Assembly (NCBI GenBank): GCA_017860375.1 | Contig: JAGDMB010000010.1 | Span: forward strand, 1-20,438 | Direction of reading: 5' to 3' | Length of the DNA stretch: 20,438 bases | From: Bacteroidota bacterium | GTDB taxonomy: Bacteria > Bacteroidota > Bacteroidia > Bacteroidales > UBA10428 | Shown: one piece after another, positions 1 to 7,674 of the stretch | Numbering within the stretch: the stretch's first letter is position 1 | How the letters are laid out: each line of letters begins with the position of its first letter | Notes under the pieces: generated by a model | Databases searched by the model: none | What the model was told of the DNA's origin: nothing | Seen by the model: the letters and a program-made list of their open reading frames with translations, nothing else | Position numbers and translations under genes: made by a program

Positions 1-198
1 GTGGATGTTCAGAAGGAAAAGGAATTGGCCTCGGTATTTGGCATTCAAAGCATACCGGCTTTCCTATTCTGTCCCATGCAGGGAAATCCTTCCATGTCAG
101 CGGGTATTGCAGGTTCACGGGATGAAACAAAGAAAATGTTCGTTCAGCAAATTGAAAATTTCCTTTTGAAGGAAGCCGACGGATCTACTGAATTATAG
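1..198 (+). CDS. Thioredoxin-fold protein, C-terminal fragment (5' end outside window)
   Basis: The frame is open from the first base and ends in TAG at 196-198, giving 65 residues. The piece reads like the second half of a thioredoxin: a Val-Asp-Val strand followed by a Glu/Lys-rich helix, then the motif Phe-Gly-Ile-Gln-Ser-Ile-Pro (residues 14-20), whose proline is the conserved cis-Pro opposite the active site, then two beta strands and the final amphipathic helix. The CxxC active site would lie upstream of the window. The GTG at base 1 is almost certainly an internal valine codon, not the start, because a thioredoxin fold cannot begin there. A cysteine follows the cis-Pro strand (Phe-Leu-Phe-Cys-Pro), which is not typical of classical TrxA. 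Its partner is unknown. A strong terminator follows immediately, so the gene ends its transcript. Confidence 0.75.
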   Translation: MDVQKEKELASVFGIQSIPAFLFCPMQGNPSMSAGIAGSRDETKKMFVQQIENFLLKEADGSTEL

Positions 199-486
199 TC
201 AGCAAAAGAATGAATAGCATAACACCGCAAGTGGAATCTCCATTTGCGGTGTTTTCTTTCCGGGTCGGGGATAGGACCCGTTTAGTGGGGTATCGGAAAT
301 CAGAACACGCGGAAATTCAAAATACCTCTTATGGGAAAATATCCGCAACGTGAGTAAAAAACATCTTTTCCATTTTTATTAACAACGCTTTCTAATTGGT
401 GAGGTTTGGCCTAATTTTAACCTGGCTATTCTGGTTTATTCAAGCATTGATTTTCTGAGGAACAACTATTTCCGGAAACTTTTTTT
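199..486. other. Intergenic region between the thioredoxin-fold gene and dnaE
   Basis: After the terminator a second, smaller hairpin is visible at 261-280: CGGGTC pairs with GACCCG around an eight-base loop, followed by only three Ts. The rest is AT-rich and shows no coding potential. No perfect TAnnTTTG promoter is present before dnaE. The best candidate is TTG at 406-408 followed 18 bases later by TATTCTGG (427-434), which has two mismatches to the Bacteroidota -7 consensus. The dnaE promoter therefore remains unassigned. Confidence 0.5.
221..253 (+). terminator. Strong Rho-independent terminator after the thioredoxin-fold gene
   Basis: The bases 221-235 pair with 239-253 over 15 positions, with a single G-U wobble (231/243) and a three-base loop (236-238). 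The outer ten base pairs (AACACCGCAA / TTGCGGTGTT) are perfect, and a T-rich run (TTTTCTTT, 252-259) follows. This is a classical intrinsic terminator 22 bases after the stop codon. Confidence 0.9.
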
Positions 487-3400
487 ATGTTTTTAATTTT
501 CGATACCGAAACAACGGGATTACCTGCCAATTATCATGCACCGGTTACCGATCTCGACAATTGGCCCCGTCTGGTTCAGCTTGCCTGGGAGTGTCATGAT
601 ACCGAAGGGAACCTGATGGAAGCACGCAATTTCCTTATTAAACCTGAAGGATTCACCATACCGTTTGCTGCTGAAAAAATCCACGGTATTTCGACCGAAA
701 GAGCAATGGCAGAAGGACGTGATCTCGCTTTTGTGCTTGCGGAATTTAACAAGGCACTGCTTCAATCAAAACTGGCTGTCGGGCATAATATTGATTTTGA
801 CCGCAGCATTATCGGTGCGGAGTACATCCGAAACGGGATCCGGGATGAGTTGTCACGGCTATCTCATTGTTGTACCAAAGAAGAAGCTACTGAATATTGC
901 GCTCTTCCTGGAGGCAAAGGTGGCAATTTCAAATGGCCAACGTTGTTTGAACTTTACCAGAAATTGTTTTCAGAGGTTTTTGAGGATGCCCATAATGCTG
1001 CCGCAGATGTTGCGGCAACGACACGTTGCTTCTTCGAGCTCATAAGGCTGGGAATTATCAGTCCTGATTTGCCTGAAATGGCTACCGGATGGCTCGCACA
1101 ATTTAGAAATAGCCATCCGGAAGTCATTCCTCAGGTTTTTTTGCCACAACCTCTGCAGCATAAGGAACAGAAAGAAATCCGCCATGAAGAGGAGATTAAA
1201 AGTCAGGAAATTGACCTGACCACAATACCTTTCACCCATCTGCATCTGCATACCCAGTATTCGATCCTTGACGGAGCGGCCGAAATCCGGCAGCTCATAG
1301 CAAAGGCAAAGAGCGATGCCATGACTGCCCTGGCCATTACTGATCATGGCAATATGTTTGGTATCAAGGAGTTTCATAATGAAGCGATAAAACAGGGAAT
1401 TAAACCAATTCTGGGTTGTGAGGTATATGTTGCGCGCCGGTCGCGATTTGAGAAATCAGAAAAAATGGACGGCGGGGGCTTTCATTTGATATTGCTTGCA
1501 AAGAACAAACAGGGGTATAAAAATCTGATCCGGCTTGTGTCCTATGGATGGACGGAGGGATTTTATTACAAACCTCGGATTGACAAGGAACTGCTTGCGA
1601 AGCACAGTGAAGGACTGATCGCCCTTTCAGCCTGTTTGCATGGCGAATTGCCATGGGTATTGCGGAATGAAGGACTAAGCCGGGCCCGTGAGGTGATCCG
1701 GGAATACAAAAGTATTTTTGGTGACGATTATTTCTTTGAATTGCAGCGGCATAAATCAGGGGATCCGAAAACGGACAAGGAAGTATACGAGGACCAGGTT
1801 TTTATTAACAACCAGTTGTTAATCCTTTCGAAGGAAACAAACACACAAGTAGTTGCCACAAACGATGTACATTTCATAAATGCCGGGGATGCTGCTGCAC
1901 ATGACCGGCTGTTGTGCATAAGTACAGGCAAGGATATCGATGATCCAGACAGGCTAAGGTATACACAACAAGAGTGGATGAAAACACAACAGGAAATGAA
2001 GGCCCTTTTTGCGGATATTCCTGAAGCCATTTTGAACACAAATGCAATTGCAGAACGAATCGAATCCTATGAATTGAACAGCGAGCCCGTTATGCCTGAT
2101 TTTCAGATCCCCGAAGGTTTTTCAGACAGCAATGAATACCTGCGGCATCTTACCTATGAAGGAGCATCACGCCGGTATGCCGTTTTGGATGAGAAGGTGA
2201 ATGAACGCATTGAGTTTGAACTTGAGACCATAAAGAAAATGGGATTTCCGGGGTATTTTCTGATTGTCTGGGATGTGATCAGGGCAGCCCGTGAAATGGA
2301 TGTTTCGGTAGGCCCTGGTCGTGGCTCTGCAGCTGGTTCAGTTGTAGCCTATTGTTTGCGCATAACCGATATCGATCCCATTAAGTATGACCTGCTATTT
2401 GAGCGTTTTTTAAATCCCGACAGGGTTTCAATGCCCGATATTGACATTGATTTTGATGAGGACGGACGTGAAAAAGTTCTGCAATATGTGGTAGAGAAGT
2501 ACGGAGAAAAAAGGGTTGCCCATATCATTACGTTTGGTACAATGGCCCCGAAAATGGCCATTCGGGATGTTGCACGGGTGCAGAAACTCCCTTTACCGGA
2601 GGCGGACAGACTGGCCAAGCTTGTTCCTGAAATCCCCGGAATTTCTTTTAAAGAGGCCTATGAAAGATCGCCTGCCCTTTTACAGGAAAGGCGTGGAGAG
2701 AATGAATCGATTGCCAGCACGTTAAAATATGCAGAAGTGCTTGAGGGATCCGTGAGGCAGACCGGTGTGCATGCCTGTGGTATCATCATCGGGAAAGACG
2801 ACCTTGAAGAGCATATTCCAATATGCCGGAATAAGGATGCTGAATTAAATGTTACCCAGTTTGACGGTTCTCATATTGAATCGGTCGGTATGCTCAAAAT
2901 GGATTTCCTGGGATTAAAAACACTTTCCATCATCAAAGATACCTTGCAGAATATCAAGATTTCAAGGAACATCGCTGTCGATATCGAATCGATTTCCCTG
3001 GATGACCCCCTGACCTACGATCTCTACAGCAGGGGTGATACCACAGGTCTTTTTCAGTTTGAATCAGACGGTATGAAGAAATACCTGAAAATACTGAAAC
3101 CGAACCGTTTTGAGGACCTGATTGCCATGAATGCCCTCTACAGGCCGGGACCTATGGAATATATCCCGAGTTTTGTCAACCGCAAGCACGGCCGTGAAAA
3201 AATCGAATACGATATTCCCCTGATGGAGGTCTACCTGAAAGATACATATGGGATTACGGTCTACCAGGAACAGGTAATGCTATTATCCCAGTTGCTGGCA
3301 GGATTCTCAAAAGGAATGGCAGACACGCTGCGAAAAGCAATGGGAAAGAAAATCGCTTCCATGATGGATGCCCTTAAAATTAAATTCCAGGAAGGGTGCA

Positions 3401-4707
3401 TTCAAAACGGGCATGATCCAAGAATTGTGGATAAGATATGGAAGGACTGGGAATCCTTTGCGCATTATGCTTTTAATAAATCCCATTCCACCTGCTACGC
3501 CTATATTTCCTACCAGACCGCCTACCTCAAAGCCCATTACCCGGCTGAATTTATGGCGGCGGTGTTAAGCCGTAACTTAAATGATATTAAAAAGATAACC
3601 TTCTTTATGGATGAATGCAAACGGATGGGCCTTAAGGTGCTTGTCCCGGATATTAATGAAAGTTTCTCCAACTTTACCGTTAATGCCGGCGGACAAATCC
3701 GTTTTGGGTTGGCAGCTATTAAAGGGGTTGGAGAATCTGCAGTTGAACATATCCTTGAAGTACGCGGTACTTCAGGATCTTTTAAGGATATATACGATAT
3801 GGTGGAACGAGTCAACCTTACCATTGTCAACAAACGGTGCATTGAGGCACTTGCGATGGCTGGCGGATTTGACAGTTTCTCAGAGTTCCATCGGCATCAA
3901 TTCTTTTCTCAGGATGAAAGTGGGATAGGTTTTATTGAACATCTTATCCGGTATGGAAACCGGATGCAGAACCAGGGAAATTCTGCCCGCACGCTTTTTG
4001 GCGACATGGCTTCGGCTCAGGTGATTAGACCCAGGCCATTCCCGGGAGAAGAATGGCCTGTATTGACCAAACTTAACAAGGAAAAAGAACTCATAGGCAT
4101 TTATCTTTCGGCTCATCCGCTTGACAATTATAAAGTCGAATTGAAGCACTTTTGCAATGCCACGCTGGCTGAATTTCGTAATCTGCAATTGCTGCAAGGA
4201 CATGATCTGACCGTTGCCGGCATTGTCACCGGCACAAAGCATGCCATGACCAAAAATGGCAAGCCATACGGACAGCTGATACTGGAAGACTACTCCGACA
4301 GCTATACACTTTCTTTCTTCGCTAAAGATTATGAGAATTTCAGAAAATATATTTATGAAGGATATTCCTTGCTGATTAAAGGATCGGTTCAGGAAAACAA
4401 CTGGAAGAATGCACCTGACCTGGAATTCAAGGTAAAGAACATCTACCTGTTAAGCAGTGCACGGGATGAGCTCATTAAAAGTATTCAAATCAGGATACCT
4501 TTGGACGAGCTTTCGGAAAAGCTGCTTGAAAAAATTAAATTCTTCATTGCCGGAAACAAGGGAAACATTAATCTAAAAGTGCTGCTGGTTGATCCGTCAG
4601 AAAATATAAGTGTTGACATGTTCTCCCGTTCCAAGCATATTGCATTATCAGATGATTTTGTCGAGTTTTTGCTGCAAAATCCGGGAATTGAATTCAGGCT
4701 GTTTTGA
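487..4707 (+). CDS. dnaE: DNA polymerase III alpha subunit with fused N-terminal proofreading exonuclease
   Basis: This is the replicative polymerase catalytic subunit, 1406 residues. Residues 1-200 form a DnaQ/epsilon-type DEDDh 3'-5' exonuclease: ExoI Asp6-Thr-Glu8, ExoII His-Asn-x-x-Phe-Asp105, and ExoIII His169 with Asp174 five residues on, as in E. coli epsilon. A charged linker leads into the PHP domain at about 249 (His253-Leu-His255, Ile-Thr-Asp286-His-Gly). The polymerase palm carries Gly-Pro-Gly-Arg-Gly-Ser and the catalytic Pro650-Asp-Ile-Asp-Ile-Asp-Phe motif. The finger/HhH region, a Leu-Phe-Gly motif at about 1170 that could be the beta-clamp site, and an OB fold (about 1235-1330) follow. 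All catalytic residues seen are intact, so one polypeptide should both polymerise and proofread. The start at 487 is chosen because it directly precedes the ExoI strand; no Shine-Dalgarno is evident. Family and domain order are certain; the exact clamp motif is inferred. Confidence 0.97.
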   Translation: MFLIFDTETTGLPANYHAPVTDLDNWPRLVQLAWECHDTEGNLMEARNFLIKPEGFTIPFAAEKIHGISTERAMAEGRDLAFVLAEFNKALLQSKLAVGHNIDFDRSIIGAEYIRNGIRDELSRLSHCCTKEEATEYCALPGGKGGNFKWPTLFELYQKLFSEVFEDAHNAAADVAATTRCFFELIRLGIISPDLPEMATGWLAQFRNSHPEVIPQVFLPQPLQHKEQKEIRHEEEIKSQEIDLTTIPFTHLHLHTQYSILDGAAEIRQLIAKAKSDAMTALAITDHGNMFGIKEFHNEAIKQGIKPILGCEVYVARRSRFEKSEKMDGGGFHLILLAKNKQGYKNLIRLVSYGWTEGFYYKPRIDKELLAKHSEGLIALSACLHGELPWVLRNEGLSRAREVIREYKSIFGDDYFFELQRHKSGDPKTDKEVYEDQVFINNQLLILSKETNTQVVATNDVHFINAGDAAAHDRLLCISTGKDIDDPDRLRYTQQEWMKTQQEMKALFADIPEAILNTNAIAERIESYELNSEPVMPDFQIPEGFSDSNEYLRHLTYEGASRRYAVLDEKVNERIEFELETIKKMGFPGYFLIVWDVIRAAREMDVSVGPGRGSAAGSVVAYCLRITDIDPIKYDLLFERFLNPDRVSMPDIDIDFDEDGREKVLQYVVEKYGEKRVAHIITFGTMAPKMAIRDVARVQKLPLPEADRLAKLVPEIPGISFKEAYERSPALLQERRGENESIASTLKYAEVLEGSVRQTGVHACGIIIGKDDLEEHIPICRNKDAELNVTQFDGSHIESVGMLKMDFLGLKTLSIIKDTLQNIKISRNIAVDIESISLDDPLTYDLYSRGDTTGLFQFESDGMKKYLKILKPNRFEDLIAMNALYRPGPMEYIPSFVNRKHGREKIEYDIPLMEVYLKDTYGITVYQEQVMLLSQLLAGFSKGMADTLRKAMGKKIASMMDALKIKFQEGCIQNGHDPRIVDKIWKDWESFAHYAFNKSHSTCYAYISYQTAYLKAHYPAEFMAAVLSRNLNDIKKITFFMDECKRMGLKVLVPDINESFSNFTVNAGGQIRFGLAAIKGVGESAVEHILEVRGTSGSFKDIYDMVERVNLTIVNKRCIEALAMAGGFDSFSEFHRHQFFSQDESGIGFIEHLIRYGNRMQNQGNSARTLFGDMASAQVIRPRPFPGEEWPVLTKLNKEKELIGIYLSAHPLDNYKVELKHFCNATLAEFRNLQLLQGHDLTVAGIVTGTKHAMTKNGKPYGQLILEDYSDSYTLSFFAKDYENFRKYIYEGYSLLIKGSVQENNWKNAPDLEFKVKNIYLLSSARDELIKSIQIRIPLDELSEKLLEKIKFFIAGNKGNINLKVLLVDPSENISVDMFSRSKHIALSDDFVEFLLQNPGIEFRLF

Positions 4708-4713
4708 ATGATC

Positions 4714-4744
4714 TTGTTTGTAAAAGATTGATTTTATACCTTTG
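4714..4744 (+). promoter_or_regulatory. Bacteroidota-type promoter for trxA
   Basis: TTG at 4714-4716 is followed after 20 bases by TACCTTTG (4737-4744), a perfect match to the Bacteroidota -7 consensus TAnnTTTG with the TTG upstream element in the accepted 17-23 base range. Transcription would start near 4751, leaving a leader of about 48 bases before the trxA ATG. This implies trxA can be transcribed independently of dnaE. Confidence 0.75.
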
Positions 4745-4798
4745 CGAAGTTTTTTATAATATATGTAACTAATTGAATTATAACTTATAAATTTAACA

Positions 4799-5116
4799 AT
4801 GGCACTGGAGATTAACGATGCAAATTTTGAGGAGCTTGTCCTTAAGGCAGATAAACCTGTGATAATTGATTTTTGGGCTGAATGGTGCGGGCCTTGCAGA
4901 ATAATCGGACCCATTATCAATGAGATAGCGGAAGACTATAAGGACAAAGCTATTGTCGGGAAAGTCGATGTGGATAACAATCCGAATATAGCGGCCCGGT
5001 TTGGCATACGCAATATTCCCACGGTTTTATTTTTTAAAAATGGTGTTGTAGCTGACAAACAAGTGGGTGCGGTCCCCAAGGCTAACTTTGTCAATAAACT
5101 CGAGAAACTTTTTTAA
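4799..5116 (+). CDS. trxA: Thioredoxin
   Basis: This is a full-length classical thioredoxin of 105 residues, a cytoplasmic dithiol reductant. The active site Trp29-Cys30-Gly-Pro-Cys33 is intact, preceded by the usual Asp-Phe-Trp-Ala-Glu, and the cis-Pro loop Arg-Asn-Ile-Pro74-Thr is present. No signal peptide or membrane segment is seen, so it should act in the cytoplasm with thioredoxin reductase, which is not in this window. It lies 91 bases after dnaE and is served by its own TAnnTTTG promoter. The downstream DUF6427-like gene follows after 40 bases without a visible terminator and may be co-transcribed. Together with the fragment at the window start, dnaE is flanked by two thioredoxin-fold genes. 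Confidence 0.97.
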   Translation: MALEINDANFEELVLKADKPVIIDFWAEWCGPCRIIGPIINEIAEDYKDKAIVGKVDVDNNPNIAARFGIRNIPTVLFFKNGVVADKQVGAVPKANFVNKLEKLF

Positions 5117-5156
5117 AGGGTTTTCAATACTATAACCTGCCAGATTCCTGACGGAC

Positions 5157-6176
5157 ATGTTAATAAAATACTTCAGCAGCAACAAGGCAGGTTTAGTGAT
5201 GGTTATTCTTTTCCTGGCCTTGCTCCTCTGGCTGAACAGCTTGCTCAATCCATCTGGCGCAAATGCAGCTGACCTTGATTTAGCCGGACCGTTGGGTCGG
5301 CTGGTGGTCAAACCATTGTCTGCATTTCCGGGCATTTCCTCCCTTCTGGCGTTGCTCGCTATTCTTTTGTGCGGCTACCTGCTGGTCCAGCTTAATGCAA
5401 AATACGTTTTCCTGAAAACAAGATCACAGTTGCCGCTACTGTTTTACATCGTCATTACAGGGTGCCTGGCAGGTATGCGCTTTCTTTCTCCTGCAATGCT
5501 TTCGGTATTTTTTATTATTCTTATGCTTTACCGGTCGTTTGCTTCCTTCAAGAAAGACCGGCTTACCTTTCATTTCCTGGATGCAGGAATAATACTGGGT
5601 ATTGCGGTGATGATTTCTATCCCAGCGCTGATCTTTTTCCCCTTGCTTTTTATTGTGCTCCTTTTATTCCGAAATAAAGTGTGGCAGGAATGGATTTATC
5701 CATGGATTGGTTTTTGCCTGCCCTTTGTGTTTTGGGCTTCCTATCTGTTTTTAACGGATCAACCCATGCAAAATATAGGGGAGGAATTCCGGAGGGCTTT
5801 TTCGGCTCCCGGCAGGGCAGAAGCCTACACCCTTGTTCAACTTATTTTTTGCGGATATCTTGTATTCCTGGTCCTGATCGGAAGCCTGCATATGATTCGT
5901 ACCATTGGCATCAGGAAAATCCAGTCGCGGGTATTTTTTATAGTATTTTTATGGCTATTTATACTGAGTATTCTGATGGTGTGGGTGATCCCGGCCACAG
6001 GACCCGGTTTTTTATTTACCGGTGGAATTTCCATTGCTTTTTTGCTCAGCAATTACTTTGCCACCTGCCGCAATACACGTTTCAATAATCTTTTACTGGG
6101 TTTGTTGCTGGCAGGGGTTATTCTCGTGATCGCAGAGGATTGGCTTTCGTTTATCCCAGGCCGTTATTCTTTCTGA
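5157..6176 (+). CDS. Polytopic inner-membrane protein, DUF6427-like
   Basis: The protein has 339 residues dominated by about nine to ten hydrophobic segments separated by short charged loops. It begins with Met-Leu-Ile-Lys-Tyr-Phe followed directly by a transmembrane segment. Length, overall profile and the position after a thioredoxin gene fit the DUF6427 family of Bacteroidota membrane proteins, for which no function is established. I recognise no catalytic motif; the hydrophobic pattern resembles O-antigen-polymerase-like or mannosyltransferase-like proteins only in a general way. The ATG at 5157 is used because the first membrane segment begins about ten residues later; no good ribosome binding site is visible. 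The gene probably shares the trxA transcript and ends 82 bases before the convergent secreted-protein gene. Confidence 0.8.
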   Translation: MLIKYFSSNKAGLVMVILFLALLLWLNSLLNPSGANAADLDLAGPLGRLVVKPLSAFPGISSLLALLAILLCGYLLVQLNAKYVFLKTRSQLPLLFYIVITGCLAGMRFLSPAMLSVFFIILMLYRSFASFKKDRLTFHFLDAGIILGIAVMISIPALIFFPLLFIVLLLFRNKVWQEWIYPWIGFCLPFVFWASYLFLTDQPMQNIGEEFRRAFSAPGRAEAYTLVQLIFCGYLVFLVLIGSLHMIRTIGIRKIQSRVFFIVFLWLFILSILMVWVIPATGPGFLFTGGISIAFLLSNYFATCRNTRFNNLLLGLLLAGVILVIAEDWLSFIPGRYSF

Positions 6177-6198
6177 TGGTATAATTCTGCTTTCCGAC

Positions 6199-6233
6199 AA
6201 AAAAAACCGGCACCTGAAGGCAGATACCGGTTT
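6199..6233 (-). terminator. Terminator closing the minus-strand operon
   Basis: Read on the minus strand, AAACCGG (6233-6227) pairs with CCGGTTT (6210-6204) around a 16-base loop that can form a small inner stem (6213-6220), and a run of eight Ts follows (6206-6199). It lies 26 bases after the stop codon of the secreted-protein gene. On the plus strand the same hairpin is followed only by TTTACATT, so it would be a poor terminator for the convergent membrane-protein gene. Confidence 0.8.
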
Positions 6234-6258
6234 ACATTATCATCATTTCCTTTTTTTA

Positions 6259-6699
6259 TCACAGCTTTTTTACGTACGACAATACACCGACACCTTCTCC
6301 TGCCTTCCCTTCTTTGAAAGAAATAAAAACATGATACACTCCGGTTTTCTGGCATTTAAAATCAAAGAACGGAAACTCCTTTCCGGTTGCAGTAATAAAG
6401 GTACTTCCAAGCAGGGTATTCATGTCAAACAACTGCAATACGGCTTCTCCTTCTGAATTCGGTGCCGTACAGATAGAAAGCCGGTATACAACGCTTTTGC
6501 TAAGGAGGAGGGCAAATCTTGCCGTAGGAGGCGCTCCCCCGGGTGTTCCTGCATCCAGTTTCACAATAAAATCCTTAAGATACATGACATCTCCGGCATT
6601 GGCGGCACATTGAGCCGTCAATTGTGAAATATCCTGTGCCCGTGTGGAAAAGGGGCAGGACAAGGCAAAGAACAATAAAATGACAGCGATATTTTTCAT
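6259..6699 (-). CDS. Small secreted protein of unknown function
   Basis: The protein has 146 residues with an N-terminal signal peptide: Lys2, a hydrophobic core to about residue 16, and a probable signal peptidase I site after Ser-Thr-Arg-Ala21, leaving Gln at the mature N-terminus as is common in Bacteroidota. The mature part is rich in alternating hydrophobic residues and short loops, suggesting a compact beta-sandwich, and contains three cysteines (31, 78, 115). No family is recognised. It starts two bases after the stop of the lipoprotein gene, so the two are translationally close and very likely co-transcribed; a terminator follows. It could be periplasmic or exported; its link to the ABC exporter two genes upstream rests only on position. 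Confidence 0.75.
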   Translation of the reverse strand: MKNIAVILLFFALSCPFSTRAQDISQLTAQCAANAGDVMYLKDFIVKLDAGTPGGAPPTARFALLLSKSVVYRLSICTAPNSEGEAVLQLFDMNTLLGSTFITATGKEFPFFDFKCQKTGVYHVFISFKEGKAGEGVGVLSYVKKL

Positions 6700-6701
6700 G
6701 G

Positions 6702-7604
6702 TTACAGGCTGATTAACCGGTTACGGACTTCTTCGGTAGTACTTATTATTTTATTTATTTGCTCGGGGCTTATTTCAACCATACTTTTATCGTTCTGAAT
6801 AATAGTAAGCACCCCGTTTTCTTCAATCATTTCAGGTTCCCCTTTAATGGTTTTGATATTCACGTTCTGGTATTGATCCTTAATCAGCTGCAGATCATCG
6901 ATCAGTTTGGCGTATTGTTTGTCTTTTTTGTACACTTCAAGAATCAGGATCAATTCATTCAGGGTCAGTTTTTGTTCCCCGATTCTTTCGGACAGCAGAT
7001 CATTGGATGTTTCTTTGGCAACCTGTGTCCCCAGGTACAATCCTTCAATCCAGACGCCGGTAACAATAAGTGCACTCAGGTTGCTACGGTTGTTGGAGTG
7101 CAAATACTTATCCATCTGGTTAAAGCTGTGAACGGAAATATACATGAGTGAATCAAGATTTTGATTGTTGGTGGCCAACCGTTTGAGTGTGGTAAAATCG
7201 AAAAACTGTCCGACTTTAATTTCATCTGCAAGGGTTTTGATGGCGGAAATGTAATCAATAACTGCCGATGTCTTATTGTACATATTCAGATAACCCAGAT
7301 CAGCGCCATAAATCCCGAGGTTCAGGGACTGTTTGAAAGCAGTTGACAGTTCTTCCACCCGGGCAGTCGAAGACAGGTATTTACTGGAGTAAGGAACTCC
7401 GAGCTCTTTGATTAAAGCAGCCATCTCAACCGGTGAGGATATATTTTGAACGATGTTTTGCATGGTTTCCTCGGAAATTTCCATGCCCTCACTCAAAATG
7501 GAATCCGGTACTTCAAAATCGGTTTGGGTACTGCGATCACCGCCTGATTTGCATGAAGTGATGACCAACGCAGTCAATAAAACATACAATAACTTTTTAA
7601 TCAT
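6702..7604 (-). CDS. Lipoprotein of unknown function
   Basis: The protein has 300 residues and a type II signal peptide: Met-Ile-Lys-Lys, a hydrophobic core, then Val-Ile-Thr-Ser-Cys18, a good lipobox. The residues after the cysteine (Lys-Ser-Gly-Gly-Asp) lack the acidic surface-export signal described for Bacteroidota, so a periplasm-facing location is more likely. The mature protein looks mostly alpha-helical and has no recognised domain; a short acidic beta-like stretch (about 255-275) interrupts the helices near the C-terminus. It is preceded by its own TAnnTTTG element in the 70-base gap after the ABC gene, so it can be expressed apart from the signalling operon, and it is followed two bases later by the secreted-protein gene. 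A role as an exporter accessory or substrate is speculation. Confidence 0.75.
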   Translation of the reverse strand: MIKKLLYVLLTALVITSCKSGGDRSTQTDFEVPDSILSEGMEISEETMQNIVQNISSPVEMAALIKELGVPYSSKYLSSTARVEELSTAFKQSLNLGIYGADLGYLNMYNKTSAVIDYISAIKTLADEIKVGQFFDFTTLKRLATNNQNLDSLMYISVHSFNQMDKYLHSNNRSNLSALIVTGVWIEGLYLGTQVAKETSNDLLSERIGEQKLTLNELILILEVYKKDKQYAKLIDDLQLIKDQYQNVNIKTIKGEPEMIEENGVLTIIQNDKSMVEISPEQINKIISTTEEVRNRLISL

Positions 7605-7607
7605 AAT

Positions 7608-7620
7608 TCAAATAATTTGA
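7608..7620. repeat. Inverted repeat just upstream of the lipoprotein start
   Basis: TCAAAT-A-ATTTGA is a perfect six-base inverted repeat with a one-base centre. It lies three bases upstream of the lipoprotein ATG and downstream of the predicted transcription start, in the leader. It could be an operator or chance in AT-rich DNA. Confidence 0.35.
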
Positions 7621-7629
7621 TTATACACA

Positions 7630-7637
7630 CAAAGGTA
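7630..7637 (-). promoter_or_regulatory. Bacteroidota -7 promoter element for the lipoprotein/secreted-protein pair
   Basis: The minus strand reads TACCTTTG here, a perfect TAnnTTTG and identical to the trxA element. Transcription would start about 20 bases before the ATG at 7604. No TTG lies 17-23 bases upstream, where the sequence is an A/T tract, so the -33 half is missing or degenerate. Confidence 0.6.
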
Positions 7638-7674
7638 ACGATAGGAATAAAAATAAAAAAAATATGCAACTTTT

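Noticed and set aside
1..3. GTG at base 1 as the start of the thioredoxin-fold protein
   Set aside because: The translated part begins in the middle of the fold and lacks the CxxC half, so the gene is cut by the window edge.
3880..4242. Minus-strand open frame inside dnaE
   Set aside because: It lies wholly antisense to a continuous, motif-rich dnaE reading frame and shows no family features.
5681..6088. Second plus-strand frame of 135 codons within the DUF6427-like gene
   Set aside because: It overlaps a hydrophobic membrane protein in another frame; no domain, no ribosome binding site. Considered as a frameshift continuation but the main frame is complete.
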